Source: Spirosoma rigui
GTDB lineage: Bacteria; Bacteroidota; Bacteroidia; Cytophagales; Spirosomataceae
NCBI RefSeq assembly: GCF_002067135.1
Contig: NZ_CP020105.1
Coordinates: forward strand, 3,038,001-3,102,000
Length of the DNA: 64,000 bases
Reading direction: 5' to 3'
In this document: one piece after another, positions 44,495-52,358 of the stretch
Layout: every line of letters starts with the position of its first letter
How positions within the stretch are numbered: position 1 is the first letter of the stretch
Position numbers and translations under genes: made by a program
The notes under the pieces: model-generated
Seen by the model: the letters and a program-made list of their open reading frames with translations, nothing else
Database searches by the model: none
What the model was told of the DNA's origin: nothing

Positions 44495-45133
44495 ATGAGC
44501 AACACATTCACCAAACACATCTACGCTGCCCTGTTGGGTGTAGCCGTTTTATCTTCTTGCAGCCGTCCGGTAGCCTATTTCCAACGGGGACCCGTTCAGC
44601 ATTATAATACACCAACCACCGAAACGGTAGCCGTTGCTACGCCAATCGAAACGGCTCAGCCGGCAGAAGCCGTTGTAGCTGCTCCGGTAGCGGTAGAAGC
44701 GGCACCAGTTGCCGTTGCTCCGGCAACCCCAGCTGCGCAGGTGGCACAAGCCAACGCGACGATGTCGCAAATCGAAGCATACGTTCGTAACGACAGCAAA
44801 CTGGCTGCCGACAAGAAGCTCAACAAGCGCATGGACCGCGTGAAGAGCATGCTGGCTTCGGCTGAAACGAAATCGTCACTGGCTTCGACCAGCACGACGA
44901 CCACGAAAAAAGCGAACCTGCTGGAGCGTATGGCTACCAAGAAAATCGACAAGCAGATCAAGCACAAACTGTCGCCTGAGCGGACGATGGCTAAATCGCT
45001 GCTGACGATTGGTCTGATCGTTGCCGTTGCCGGTCTTATCCTGCTGCTGGTAGGTGGTACGGGCTTAGGTGCTCTGGGTGGCATCGCGCTGGTAGTTGGT
45101 CTGGTGCTGATCCTGATCGATCTGCTGCGATAA
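44495..45133 (+). CDS. Lipoprotein of unknown function with C-terminal hydrophobic hairpin, second of a tandem pair
   Basis: A 212-aa lipoprotein with lipobox LSSC (C22), then CSRPVAYFQRGP. The middle is an Ala/Val/Pro-rich stretch (about 45-90), followed by IEAYVRNDSKLAADKKLNKR, a short Ser/Thr patch and MATKKIDKQIKHKLSPER. Two hydrophobic segments (about 165-211) contain GGTGLGALGGIALVVG. Such a tail on a lipoprotein could anchor it in a membrane a second time or drive oligomerisation. Function unknown. The alpha/beta hydrolase gene starts 16 nt downstream, suggesting one transcript. Confidence 0.78.
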   Translation: MSNTFTKHIYAALLGVAVLSSCSRPVAYFQRGPVQHYNTPTTETVAVATPIETAQPAEAVVAAPVAVEAAPVAVAPATPAAQVAQANATMSQIEAYVRNDSKLAADKKLNKRMDRVKSMLASAETKSSLASTSTTTTKKANLLERMATKKIDKQIKHKLSPERTMAKSLLTIGLIVAVAGLILLLVGGTGLGALGGIALVVGLVLILIDLLR

Positions 45134-45149
45134 GTAGAAAACATACCAG

Positions 45150-45881
45150 ATGATGAGTGACCAATTCACCATCGTTCTGATTCACGGACACGGCGTAGAT
45201 GCTTCCATCTGGAAGGACATCTACGCCGGTCTAGTATCAGACGGTCCTGTTCTGAAACCGGACTTCGCGCGGCTCACCCAGTATACTACCATCGAGGGGT
45301 ATGCTGGCGAACTCTATGACCGCCTGCAGCAGGAAGGCGTCCGGAATGTCGTCCTGGTGGGCCATTCGATGGGTGGCTATCTGGCGCTGGCTTTTGCTGA
45401 GCGGCATCCCGAAATGGTACGGGGTCTGTGCCTGTTTCACTCAACGGCCTTTGCCGATGATGAAACCAAAAAAATACAGCGGCAACAGATCATTAACAAC
45501 CTGAGTCTGACCGGGAGCCGGCCATTTCTGGAAACGGCCATTACCAATATGTTCGCGCCCGACAACCGCGAACGGATGAGCACCCAAAAACAGGCGCTGA
45601 TCGATCAGTACAGCAGCCTTCCGCCCGATGCGCTGCAGGCTGGTATCCGTGCTATCATGAGCCGCCCCGACCGGGCTGCGGTCGTTCGGGAAGCCCCATT
45701 TCCGGTGTTACTCGTAGCGGGTCGGCACGACCAGCTGGTGCCTCTCGAAAAGAATCAGGAACTGGCCGACACTGCCCCCGGTGTTGACCTGGTCGTGCTC
45801 GATTCGTCCGGGCATCTGGGCATGATTGAGCAACCCGAGCAGGCGTTACAGGCGCTGCACACGTTTATAGCGCGGCTTTAG
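45150..45881 (+). CDS. Alpha/beta-fold hydrolase
   Basis: A 243-aa alpha/beta hydrolase. The nucleophile elbow is GHSMGG in VLVGHSMGGYLALAFAE; the acid is probably D in AGRHDQLVP, and the base H in DSSGHLGMIEQPE. An oxyanion region HGHGVD is near the N-terminus. No signal peptide, so cytoplasmic. Substrate unknown: esterases, haloperoxidase-like and MenH-like enzymes share this pattern. It follows a lipoprotein gene by 16 nt and ends at a clear terminator. Confidence 0.86.
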   Translation: MMSDQFTIVLIHGHGVDASIWKDIYAGLVSDGPVLKPDFARLTQYTTIEGYAGELYDRLQQEGVRNVVLVGHSMGGYLALAFAERHPEMVRGLCLFHSTAFADDETKKIQRQQIINNLSLTGSRPFLETAITNMFAPDNRERMSTQKQALIDQYSSLPPDALQAGIRAIMSRPDRAAVVREAPFPVLLVAGRHDQLVPLEKNQELADTAPGVDLVVLDSSGHLGMIEQPEQALQALHTFIARL

Positions 45882-45906
45882 CCGGTCGGTTATGGCGGGC
45901 AGGAGA

Positions 45907-45929
45907 GGAGGCCATCAGGCTTCCTTTTT
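45907..45929 (+). terminator. Intrinsic terminator after the alpha/beta hydrolase gene
   Basis: A 7-bp stem GGAGGCC / GGCTTCC with an ATCA loop and one wobble pair, followed immediately by TTTTT. It lies 25 nt past the stop codon. Confidence 0.8.
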
Positions 45930-46049
45930 GTGTTTTCCCCCCTTTTTCGCTGGATTATCCGTAAACTTGCACTCGTTTCTGTTACGTCGATGCCGGAGGG
46001 CGTTCATCGCCTTTTTGCATGGTGTTCGTACTTTTTCCCTTGCGAATCA

Positions 46050-47183
46050 ATGGCCCAACTTTTTGACGTTTATCCGCTCTACGACATCGAACCCGTTCGG
46101 GCGCAGGGTAGCTACCTCTGGGATGCCAACGGCACCCGTTATCTGGATCTGTACGGCGGCCATGCCGTAATTTCGGTTGGTCACACACATCCCCGCTACG
46201 TACAGGCACTAACCAACCAGCTCAACAAGATCTCGTTCTATTCCAACTCGGTCCATATTCCGCAGCAGCAGGAGCTGGCCGACAAGCTGGGCGCTACCTC
46301 GGGCCATTCCGATTACGCCCTGTTTTTGTGCAACTCGGGGGCCGAAGCCAACGAGAATGCGCTTAAGCTGGCGTCGTTTCATAACGGGCGGACAAAGGTA
46401 GTTGCCTTCACCAAGGCTTTCCACGGCCGGACGGCGGGTGCGGTTGCGGCTACCGATAACCGGTCTATTGTAGCGCCCATCAACTATAGCCAGCACGTTC
46501 AGTTTCTTCCCTACAATGACGTTGAAGCAGCGCTGACCGGTATCACCGACGAGACCTGCGCCGTTATTATCGAAGGTATTCAGGGTGTGGGTGGTATTCA
46601 TGTGGCCACCGATGCCTTTTTACAGGCCCTGCGTCGTCGTTGCGACGAAACCGGCGCGGTGCTGATTCTGGACGGGGTACAGTGCGGCTACGGCCGGTCG
46701 GGTAAGTTCTTCTCGCACCAGTTCAGCGGGATCGGGGCGGATATTATCTCGATGGCGAAAGGTATGGGCAATGGCTTTCCCATTGGCGGTATCCTGATCT
46801 CGCCCAAATTCAAAGCGAGTTACGGCCTCCTCGGTACGACCTTCGGGGGTAACCACCTGGCCTGTATAGCGGCCATTGCGGTGCTCGACATCATGAATGA
46901 TGAAGGCTTGATTGAGAATGCAATCCGCATGGGCGACTATTTCATGGACGGTATCCGGCAGATCGGCGGCTACAAAGACCTGCGGGGGCGGGGGCTTATG
47001 ATCGGGATCGAATACGATTTTCCAGTCGATGCGCTCCGCAAATCGCTCCTCTTTACGCATAAACAGTTTACGGGCGTAGCGGGCAAGAATATCATTCGGC
47101 TGCTGCCGTCGCTGGCAATCGGTGTCGACGAAGCCGATCAGTTCCTCGAAGCGTTACAGAAGGAAGTTAGGCAGACGGCCTGA
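46050..47183 (+). CDS. argD: Acetylornithine/succinylornithine aminotransferase ArgD
   Basis: PLP-dependent class III aminotransferase converting the acylated glutamate semialdehyde to acylornithine in arginine synthesis. 377 aa. The PLP lysine is K237 in SMAKGMGNG; the aspartate that bonds the pyridine nitrogen is D208. The phosphate-binding SGAEANE is at 96-102. The residue after D208 is glycine (LDGVQCGYGRSGKFF), where the family normally has glutamate (DEVQ or DEIQ). The frame is open upstream, but ATG 46050 (MAQLFDVYPLYDIEPV) matches the usual start. The transcarbamylase gene follows by 55 nt. Confidence 0.92.
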   Translation: MAQLFDVYPLYDIEPVRAQGSYLWDANGTRYLDLYGGHAVISVGHTHPRYVQALTNQLNKISFYSNSVHIPQQQELADKLGATSGHSDYALFLCNSGAEANENALKLASFHNGRTKVVAFTKAFHGRTAGAVAATDNRSIVAPINYSQHVQFLPYNDVEAALTGITDETCAVIIEGIQGVGGIHVATDAFLQALRRRCDETGAVLILDGVQCGYGRSGKFFSHQFSGIGADIISMAKGMGNGFPIGGILISPKFKASYGLLGTTFGGNHLACIAAIAVLDIMNDEGLIENAIRMGDYFMDGIRQIGGYKDLRGRGLMIGIEYDFPVDALRKSLLFTHKQFTGVAGKNIIRLLPSLAIGVDEADQFLEALQKEVRQTA

Positions 47184-47238
47184 TCCGGCCGCTGCCAACG
47201 CCCCGTCCAACAATCCCGTTTTTCTGTGTTCCAAACGA

Positions 47239-48213
47239 ATGACTAATTTCCTATCCCTTGCCGACGTCACGGACCTCGACGCGCTGATTCAATCCGGCCT
47301 TGCCGCCAAAGCCAACCCGTTCGCCGACCAACACCTCGGCAAGAACAAAACGATTGGCCTGATCTTTTTCAATTCCAGTCTGCGCACGCGCCTGAGTACG
47401 CAGAAGGCCGCTCAGAACCTGGGCCTCAATGTCATGATGATGAATGTGGGGCAGGATAGCTGGGGACTGGAAATGGAGGAAGGTGTACTGATGAACGGCG
47501 ACAAAGCCGAACACATCCGCGAGGCAGCCGCCGTCATTGGCCGGTACTGCGACATCATTGGTATCCGGGCTTTCGCCGAACTGAAGGACCGCGATAAAGA
47601 CTACCGCGAACAGGTGATGAACCAGTTCGCTAAATACGCTCGGGTCCCCATTGTCAACCTTGAGTCGGCCACGCGGCATCCGTTGCAGTCGCTGGCCGAC
47701 TGCATCACCATTGAAGAAGCCAAGGATGCTTCGGCCGTGATTCCCGCCCGTCCGAAAGTAGTACTCACGTGGCTTCCCCATTTTAAACCGTTGCCGCAGG
47801 CCGTTGCCAACTCGTTCTGCGAATGGATGAACGCCCGCGCCCGATCCGGTGATGTCGACTTTGTAGTCACCCATCCGGAGGGGTATGAACTGGCTCCCGA
47901 ATTCGTGGGCAACGCGCCCGTCATCTACAACCAGACCGAAGCGTTTGCCGGTGCCGATTTCATTTACGGCAAAAACTGGTCATCGTATACGCACTACGGT
48001 CAGGTGCTGACGCAGGACCCCAGCTGGGCCGTCACGATGGACGACATGAACCTGACTAATCAGGGTAAGTTCATGCACTGCCTGCCCGTTCGGCGTAATT
48101 TGAAAGTGTCTGACGCTGTTCTCGACAGTCCGCAGTCGCTGGTCATTGAGCAGGCGGCCAACCGTGAATGGTCGGCTCAGGCGGTACTGAAAGAAATTCT
48201 GACCCGGGCCTGA
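47239..48213 (+). CDS. argF': N-succinylornithine/N-acetylornithine carbamoyltransferase
   Basis: Carbamoylates N-acylornithine, a variant arginine pathway of Bacteroidota and Xanthomonas. 324 aa. The carbamoyl-phosphate motif is SLRTR (47-51) and HPLQ is at 147-150; the C-terminal HCLPVRRN is typical of this branch rather than of ordinary OTCase. Position 90, which decides acetyl (Glu) versus succinyl (Pro) preference in the known pair, is alanine here (MNGDKAEH). Published substitutions of that Glu by small or Pro residues gave succinylornithine activity, so succinyl is more likely. ATG 47239 is chosen; the open frame upstream overlaps argD. Confidence 0.9.
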   Translation: MTNFLSLADVTDLDALIQSGLAAKANPFADQHLGKNKTIGLIFFNSSLRTRLSTQKAAQNLGLNVMMMNVGQDSWGLEMEEGVLMNGDKAEHIREAAAVIGRYCDIIGIRAFAELKDRDKDYREQVMNQFAKYARVPIVNLESATRHPLQSLADCITIEEAKDASAVIPARPKVVLTWLPHFKPLPQAVANSFCEWMNARARSGDVDFVVTHPEGYELAPEFVGNAPVIYNQTEAFAGADFIYGKNWSSYTHYGQVLTQDPSWAVTMDDMNLTNQGKFMHCLPVRRNLKVSDAVLDSPQSLVIEQAANREWSAQAVLKEILTRA

Positions 48214-48381
48214 AGCGTACGGGATCAGTGAAAGCCGGGCAACTGGCGTGCAAGCTGCGTGTGGTGGTCTTGTGTTCGGTTATCCCACCGCGCGGCTAAA
48301 CCGGCGCAGGCTGCCCCGCTTTGAAATGCCGTAGTCTGGATACGTAGTCAGCAACTGGAACAGGATCAAATCACCCAACGC

Positions 48382-49356
48382 ATGCAGCGTCATTTCTTCT
48401 TTCTTTTGCCGAGTTTGTTGATGTGCCTTTGGGGGCGGCAGGGCTGTGCGCAGACGAAGCTACACACGGAAGACCTACCCCGATTTTACCAGGCCTTCGA
48501 TAGTGTCATGACCACTACTGATACCGTCCGGCAACTGGACTTCATTCAGCGACTGTACGTTGACAGGGCCAGTACGGGTCTGAAGGAGTTTATGGAACTG
48601 CGGGGGGGCAACACCCACGAATGGCGGAAATTTATCGAAGCGAGTAAAGCCGCTCTGGTAGCGAAAAGACCGCACATTCTTGCTGTCCTTACTCAGGAGC
48701 CGGAGATACTGAGACGAATCAAGCTGTTCAGATCCCTGTATCCTAACTTTCGCGAAGGGGATATATACTTCTGCGTGGGTATTAATAATTCGGGGGGGAC
48801 CATACGGGACAAAACGGTATATATCGGAACGGAAGTGGCCGCCGGGAACACCCCGGACTGGTCTGTTTACCTGGTCATGCATGAGTTTGTGCATACCCAG
48901 CAGTGGATGCAGCGCAATGTGAACAGGCTGCTGAAGGATGAGAAAGCCCTGCAGGCGTACGCGACTACCCATACCGGGTTGCTGGCCCAGTGTATTGTCG
49001 AAGGGATGGCCGACTTTGTGGCTGAACTGGTACTGGGCGAATCGCTGGCCAGTCGACAGCCGGACGGATACATCGCCTTCGGACAAAAGCACGAAGAGCA
49101 GGTTTGGGCAGCGTTTAAGAACGATATAGATCAGTCGCTCGATCAGCAGAAGGGGTGGCTGTATGGCGAACGAACCATTGATGGAAAACCGGTTCGTGAT
49201 CTGGGCTACTACGTCGGTTACCAGCTCTGCAAACACTATTACGTCAGGGCCAGGGACAAGCCCAGGGCTCTGACCTACATGATTGAACTGGACCTTACCG
49301 ATGAGAATGCCCGGGCGTTTCTGGCAGCTTCCGGTTACGATGGGCAGAAAAAATGA
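48382..49356 (+). CDS. Secreted HExxH metalloprotease-like protein
   Basis: A 324-aa exported protein with a signal peptide ending near CAQ (about residue 24). It has a zinc-protease motif HEFVH (167-171) and a downstream glutamate in VEGMADFVAE (E208), the gluzincin pattern HExxH...E. The layout resembles the DUF2268-type putative Zn-dependent proteases. Target unknown. It lies between the transcarbamylase gene and argB with 168 and 55 nt gaps, but nothing links it to arginine synthesis, so it may be an insertion into an older arg operon. Confidence 0.75.
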   Translation: MQRHFFFLLPSLLMCLWGRQGCAQTKLHTEDLPRFYQAFDSVMTTTDTVRQLDFIQRLYVDRASTGLKEFMELRGGNTHEWRKFIEASKAALVAKRPHILAVLTQEPEILRRIKLFRSLYPNFREGDIYFCVGINNSGGTIRDKTVYIGTEVAAGNTPDWSVYLVMHEFVHTQQWMQRNVNRLLKDEKALQAYATTHTGLLAQCIVEGMADFVAELVLGESLASRQPDGYIAFGQKHEEQVWAAFKNDIDQSLDQQKGWLYGERTIDGKPVRDLGYYVGYQLCKHYYVRARDKPRALTYMIELDLTDENARAFLAASGYDGQKK

Positions 49357-49411
49357 TGTCCACCTCCGTCAGCCGGTGAATTTATTGACTTTAATGCGCT
49401 AATACGCCTTT

Positions 49412-50194
49412 ATGAACAACCTTACAGTAATCAAGATTGGTGGTAATGTCATCGACAACCCTGACGCATTAACGCGGTTTCTGGCATCTTTTGCCGCGCT
49501 GGCCGGCCCCCGGCTGCTGGTACACGGGGGGGGGAAAGTGGCGACGCAGGTTGCCGAAAAACTTGGAGTACCAACCACGATGGTCGACGGCCGGCGGATT
49601 ACCGATCAGGCCATGCTCGATGTGGTCACGATGGTCTACGGTGGCTTGGTCAATAAGCAGATCGTTGCGAAACTACAGGCGCTGGAAATCAATGCCATCG
49701 GTATGACGGGCGCCGATGCCGGTACGGTGCTCGCGCATAAGCGCCCGGTCAGGGAAATCGACTACGGTATGGTGGGCGATATTGACGAAGTGGATTCGGG
49801 ACAGATCCAGTTTTTTCTCCGGCAGGAGCTGACGCCGGTTTTCGCCCCGATTACGTACAGCACAACTGGCGAGCTGTTCAATACCAATGCCGACACGATG
49901 GCTTCTGCTATTGCGGTGGATATGGTTCGTCATAATGAGGTGACGCTAGTCTACTGTTTCGAGAAAAAAGGCGTACTCGCCAATCCCGATGATGACAACA
50001 GCGTTATTGCAACCCTCACGCCCGAAGTCTACGCCGAACACAAAGCGGCTGGCACGATCAACAAGGGGATGATTCCAAAATTAGACAACGCCTTTGCGGC
50101 CATCCGGAATGGCGTATCGCGGGTAATCATCTGCCACGCCGACGAGTTAGTAGCTGCCGTTGCGCAGGGAGCCGGAACCACGCTGGTGCTGTAG
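49412..50194 (+). CDS. argB: Acetylglutamate kinase ArgB
   Basis: Phosphorylates N-acetyl- (or N-succinyl-) glutamate in the second step of arginine synthesis. A 260-aa amino-acid kinase. IKIGGN near the N-terminus and HGGGK are the phosphate-binding glycine loops. MTGADAG, FNTNADTMASAIA and KGMIPKLDNAFAA are the substrate and nucleotide regions. Length is normal for the short feedback-insensitive form, with no N-terminal helix as in arginine-inhibited enzymes. A very long terminator hairpin follows the stop. Confidence 0.95.
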   Translation: MNNLTVIKIGGNVIDNPDALTRFLASFAALAGPRLLVHGGGKVATQVAEKLGVPTTMVDGRRITDQAMLDVVTMVYGGLVNKQIVAKLQALEINAIGMTGADAGTVLAHKRPVREIDYGMVGDIDEVDSGQIQFFLRQELTPVFAPITYSTTGELFNTNADTMASAIAVDMVRHNEVTLVYCFEKKGVLANPDDDNSVIATLTPEVYAEHKAAGTINKGMIPKLDNAFAAIRNGVSRVIICHADELVAAVAQGAGTTLVL

Positions 50195-50217
50195 GAGCTG
50201 CTGTGTTGACCGTTCAG

Positions 50218-50291
50218 CGGGCTTCTGAATCCTTTACAAACGAAAAGCGGGCTTGTGCCCGCTTTTCGTTTGTAAAGGATTCAGAAGCCCG
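50218..50291 (+). terminator. Exceptionally long perfect inverted repeat, terminator of argB
   Basis: Arms of 35 nt (50218-50252 and 50257-50291) are exactly complementary around a TTGT loop, followed by TTTTGTT. The inner part AAAAGCGGGC/GCCCGCTTTT is a complete terminator by itself; the outer 25 bp extend it. It lies between convergent argB and the NlpC/P60 gene and could stop both. Confidence 0.85.
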
Positions 50292-50296
50292 TTTTG

Positions 50297-50833
50297 TTAT
50301 TTCTCGGCCAGCATCGTGACAACGCGACGAACACCTACGAACCGGCGCTGGTAATAGTCGGCGTGGAGATAGTCGTAGCGAACGCCCCCGTTCCAGGCCG
50401 AATGAATGAATTTGATCCGGTCGCCAATGACTTCGGTGATGAGCCCGACGTGGCCAATTTGCGAGCCGCTGGCGCTATGACCTTTAAAAAGTATCAAATC
50501 GCCGGGTTGTGCATCGTCTTTGTCGACGGCTTCGCCAACGTGGCCCTGGGCTGCACTTGAATGGGGGAGGGATATACCAAACCGACTAAAACAGAAACGC
50601 GTGAAACCGGAGCAATCGAAACCGTGGGTTGTGGTGCCACCGGAGCGGTAGCGAATAGAGAGATGTTTCCGGGCGTACTCGATAACGTTGCTTACCAGGG
50701 GAATTTCGTCGTAGAAACTTTTTTGAGTGGAAGAAACGGTGGGTTTACTATCAGTTACGGTGGGCTTGGTTTGGGCTTGAACGATGCCAAACGAGACAGC
50801 AAAAAACGCTGTCAGGAGCATTTTCATCTTCAT
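50297..50833 (-). CDS. NlpC/P60 family cell-wall hydrolase
   Basis: An exported C40 cysteine peptidase that cuts peptidoglycan stem peptides. 178 aa: signal peptide 1-20 (IVQAQ), a Ser/Thr/Lys linker, and a catalytic domain from about residue 48. The catalytic cysteine is C74 in HGFDCSGF, the base is H128 in QIGHVGLI, and the third polar residue is probably H144 in FIHSAWNGG. ATG 50827 is a possible alternative start to 50833. It is convergent with argB. Confidence 0.93.
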   Translation of the reverse strand: MKMKMLLTAFFAVSFGIVQAQTKPTVTDSKPTVSSTQKSFYDEIPLVSNVIEYARKHLSIRYRSGGTTTHGFDCSGFTRFCFSRFGISLPHSSAAQGHVGEAVDKDDAQPGDLILFKGHSASGSQIGHVGLITEVIGDRIKFIHSAWNGGVRYDYLHADYYQRRFVGVRRVVTMLAEK

Positions 50834-51072
50834 AAGAATAGGTCAAATCCAGGTTCGGTTACATAAAAGTAGTCAAGTGGGGTGTTTTTGCCAAATAAAT
50901 GTGGAATTCATTCTACAATATTGATGGGCCTTTTAGCGTGCCAGATTCTGCAACGCATTGACAATAAGTGCGGTAAGGGAGGGTATTAAAACATATTAAA
51001 TTTTGATAACATGACTCAGTGGTCCCTGATCAGTTCAAGTTCGTTTACAATCATCAGTGGGGTACAACTAAA
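50834..51072. other. Gene-free stretch between divergently read minus-strand genes
   Basis: About 240 nt upstream of the NlpC/P60 gene. It is AT-richer than its surroundings (51000-51060 region). The minus strand has TGGATTTG near 50850, a five-of-six match to TAnnTTTG that may be the NlpC promoter. I see no gene, repeat or RNA signature otherwise. Confidence 0.4.
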
Positions 51073-51124
51073 AACCGGTCACTGCGCAGCGCCCTGTGTT
51101 GGGCCTCTCACGCAGTGACCGGTT
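51073..51124 (-). terminator. Terminator hairpin downstream of the small membrane protein gene
   Basis: A 14-bp perfect stem AACCGGTCACTGCG (51073-51086) with CGCAGTGACCGGTT (51111-51124). On the minus strand it is followed by a short T-run. It lies 27 nt past the stop of the gene at 51152-51586. Confidence 0.75.
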
Positions 51125-51151
51125 GGTCAACAGAAATTGGTATTGAGCGGC

Positions 51152-51586
51152 TTAGAACCAGCCGGCGCCAGGAATACGGAATGGCCAGGGAATAGACGCC
51201 AGAATCAGCAACAGACCGATGCCATAGAAAATACCGATCAGGCGCTGTTTGGTGACGGCTTCACTGGCGCGTTTTGAACGGGAATAGCCAATCGTGATGA
51301 GGATGATGGCAATGAGCATCCCGGTGGTGTGCTCTACGGTATAGAACCGGTATAGCTTATCGCTCATCTGGCTGAAATCTACTTTCGGGCTGATGAAGTA
51401 CAATACCAGGCCAATGAGTAGCTGCGTGTGGACAGCGATCAGCGTAAACAGATACAGTTTGCGGTTGCCATCGGTGTAGCCGCTGCGGCCCTGCCATTTG
51501 CCAATGGCAACAACCACGGCGGCTACTAACAGGACAAGGGCAATCCAGCGAAGCCCCGAGTGAGCGTGTACTAATCCGGAATACAT
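51152..51586 (-). CDS. Small four-helix membrane protein, possibly cytochrome b-like
   Basis: A 144-aa integral membrane protein with four hydrophobic helices. Histidines H7, H9, H53 and H86 lie at helix ends, as could suit heme ligation in a cytochrome b561-like bundle, but no family is certain. The C-terminus is PWPFRIPGAGWF. ATG 51586 (MYSGLVHAHSGLRW) is preferred; upstream residues of the open frame are basic and non-conserved in character. It is divergent from the DUF4286 gene, 92 nt apart. Confidence 0.65.
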   Translation of the reverse strand: MYSGLVHAHSGLRWIALVLLVAAVVVAIGKWQGRSGYTDGNRKLYLFTLIAVHTQLLIGLVLYFISPKVDFSQMSDKLYRFYTVEHTTGMLIAIILITIGYSRSKRASEAVTKQRLIGIFYGIGLLLILASIPWPFRIPGAGWF

Positions 51587-51678
51587 ACGGTAAAAAGTTT
51601 TTAGCGAACGAATTGGTTTATGGGGCAAAGAAACAACCAAAAGGCCAACTTACACCGACAATTGGTTGTTTGCCCTGT

Positions 51679-51981
51679 ATGATTCTTTACAATACGACCT
51701 ATAGCGTAGCCATTGAAACGGGTCCAGACTGGCTGCGGTGGATGAAAACATTCCAGATGCCTGCCGTTATGGCAACCGGCCTTCCCGTAAGCCATAAAAT
51801 CCGGCGGCTGCTGACCGAAATCGACAACGGGGGGGTAACCTATTCGGTACAACTCGATTTTCATACCCTGGCCGACTACGAAGCCTACCAGCAACACCAC
51901 GCCGATGCGCTTCAGCAACGTATACACCGTCGTTTCGGTGGTCAGTTTGTTTCGTTCGATACAGTATTGGAAGATGTATAA
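51679..51981 (+). CDS. DUF4286 family protein
   Basis: A 100-aa cytoplasmic protein with a ferredoxin-like alpha/beta pattern: it opens MILYNTTYSVA, has a helix WLRWMKTFQMPAVMATGL, and ends in a YSVQLDFHTLADYEAY strand-helix. This matches DUF4286 as I know it, a small family common in Bacteroidota with unknown function. ATG 51679 is chosen over the longer frame. A hairpin with 10-bp arms follows immediately. Confidence 0.78.
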   Translation: MILYNTTYSVAIETGPDWLRWMKTFQMPAVMATGLPVSHKIRRLLTEIDNGGVTYSVQLDFHTLADYEAYQQHHADALQQRIHRRFGGQFVSFDTVLEDV

Positions 51982-51985
51982 TGCG

Positions 51986-52025
51986 GTGGCGCGGTACCGG
52001 GCGTTTTCGGGTATGACCGCGCCAC
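51986..52025 (+). terminator. Terminator-like hairpin after the DUF4286 gene
   Basis: A 10-bp perfect stem GTGGCGCGGT (51986-51995) with ACCGCGCCAC (52016-52025) and a 20-nt loop. It begins 5 nt after the stop codon. A short T-rich run follows. Confidence 0.65.
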
Positions 52026-52358
52026 TGATTTTGGCCCTTTGACTGGATCAGGATGCAGTGGATGACGTCGATCCGGCAATTACCCAGCACAAACAAAAAA
52101 GGGGAGCGAGCACCATGCCCGATTAAAGAACCATTAAGCGTACGGCTTGTTGGGTCAATATATCAATATATTGTATTGTAAAAATGATGTTTTAGGGGAG
52201 AAAATTTGTTTTCGCTCCCTCAGTTTGCTATTGCACGCATGATTAGAGGGGTTTGACCAAACAAAACGGGTGGTGTTTAGTTTTAACTGAGTATTACTAA
52301 GCGGTGGATATAGATTACAAACCGCCCGACTAGTAAATTCTGATAGACTACTCGACCC
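52026..52358 (+). other. Leader region of the GT4 glycosyltransferase gene
   Basis: About 330 nt without a gene. The middle (52150-52200) is AT-rich with overlapping CAATATATTG-type palindromic words (TCAATATATCAATATATTG). These could be a promoter or operator region for the gene at 52359. No exact TAnnTTTG element is seen, and the function is not established. Confidence 0.4.
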
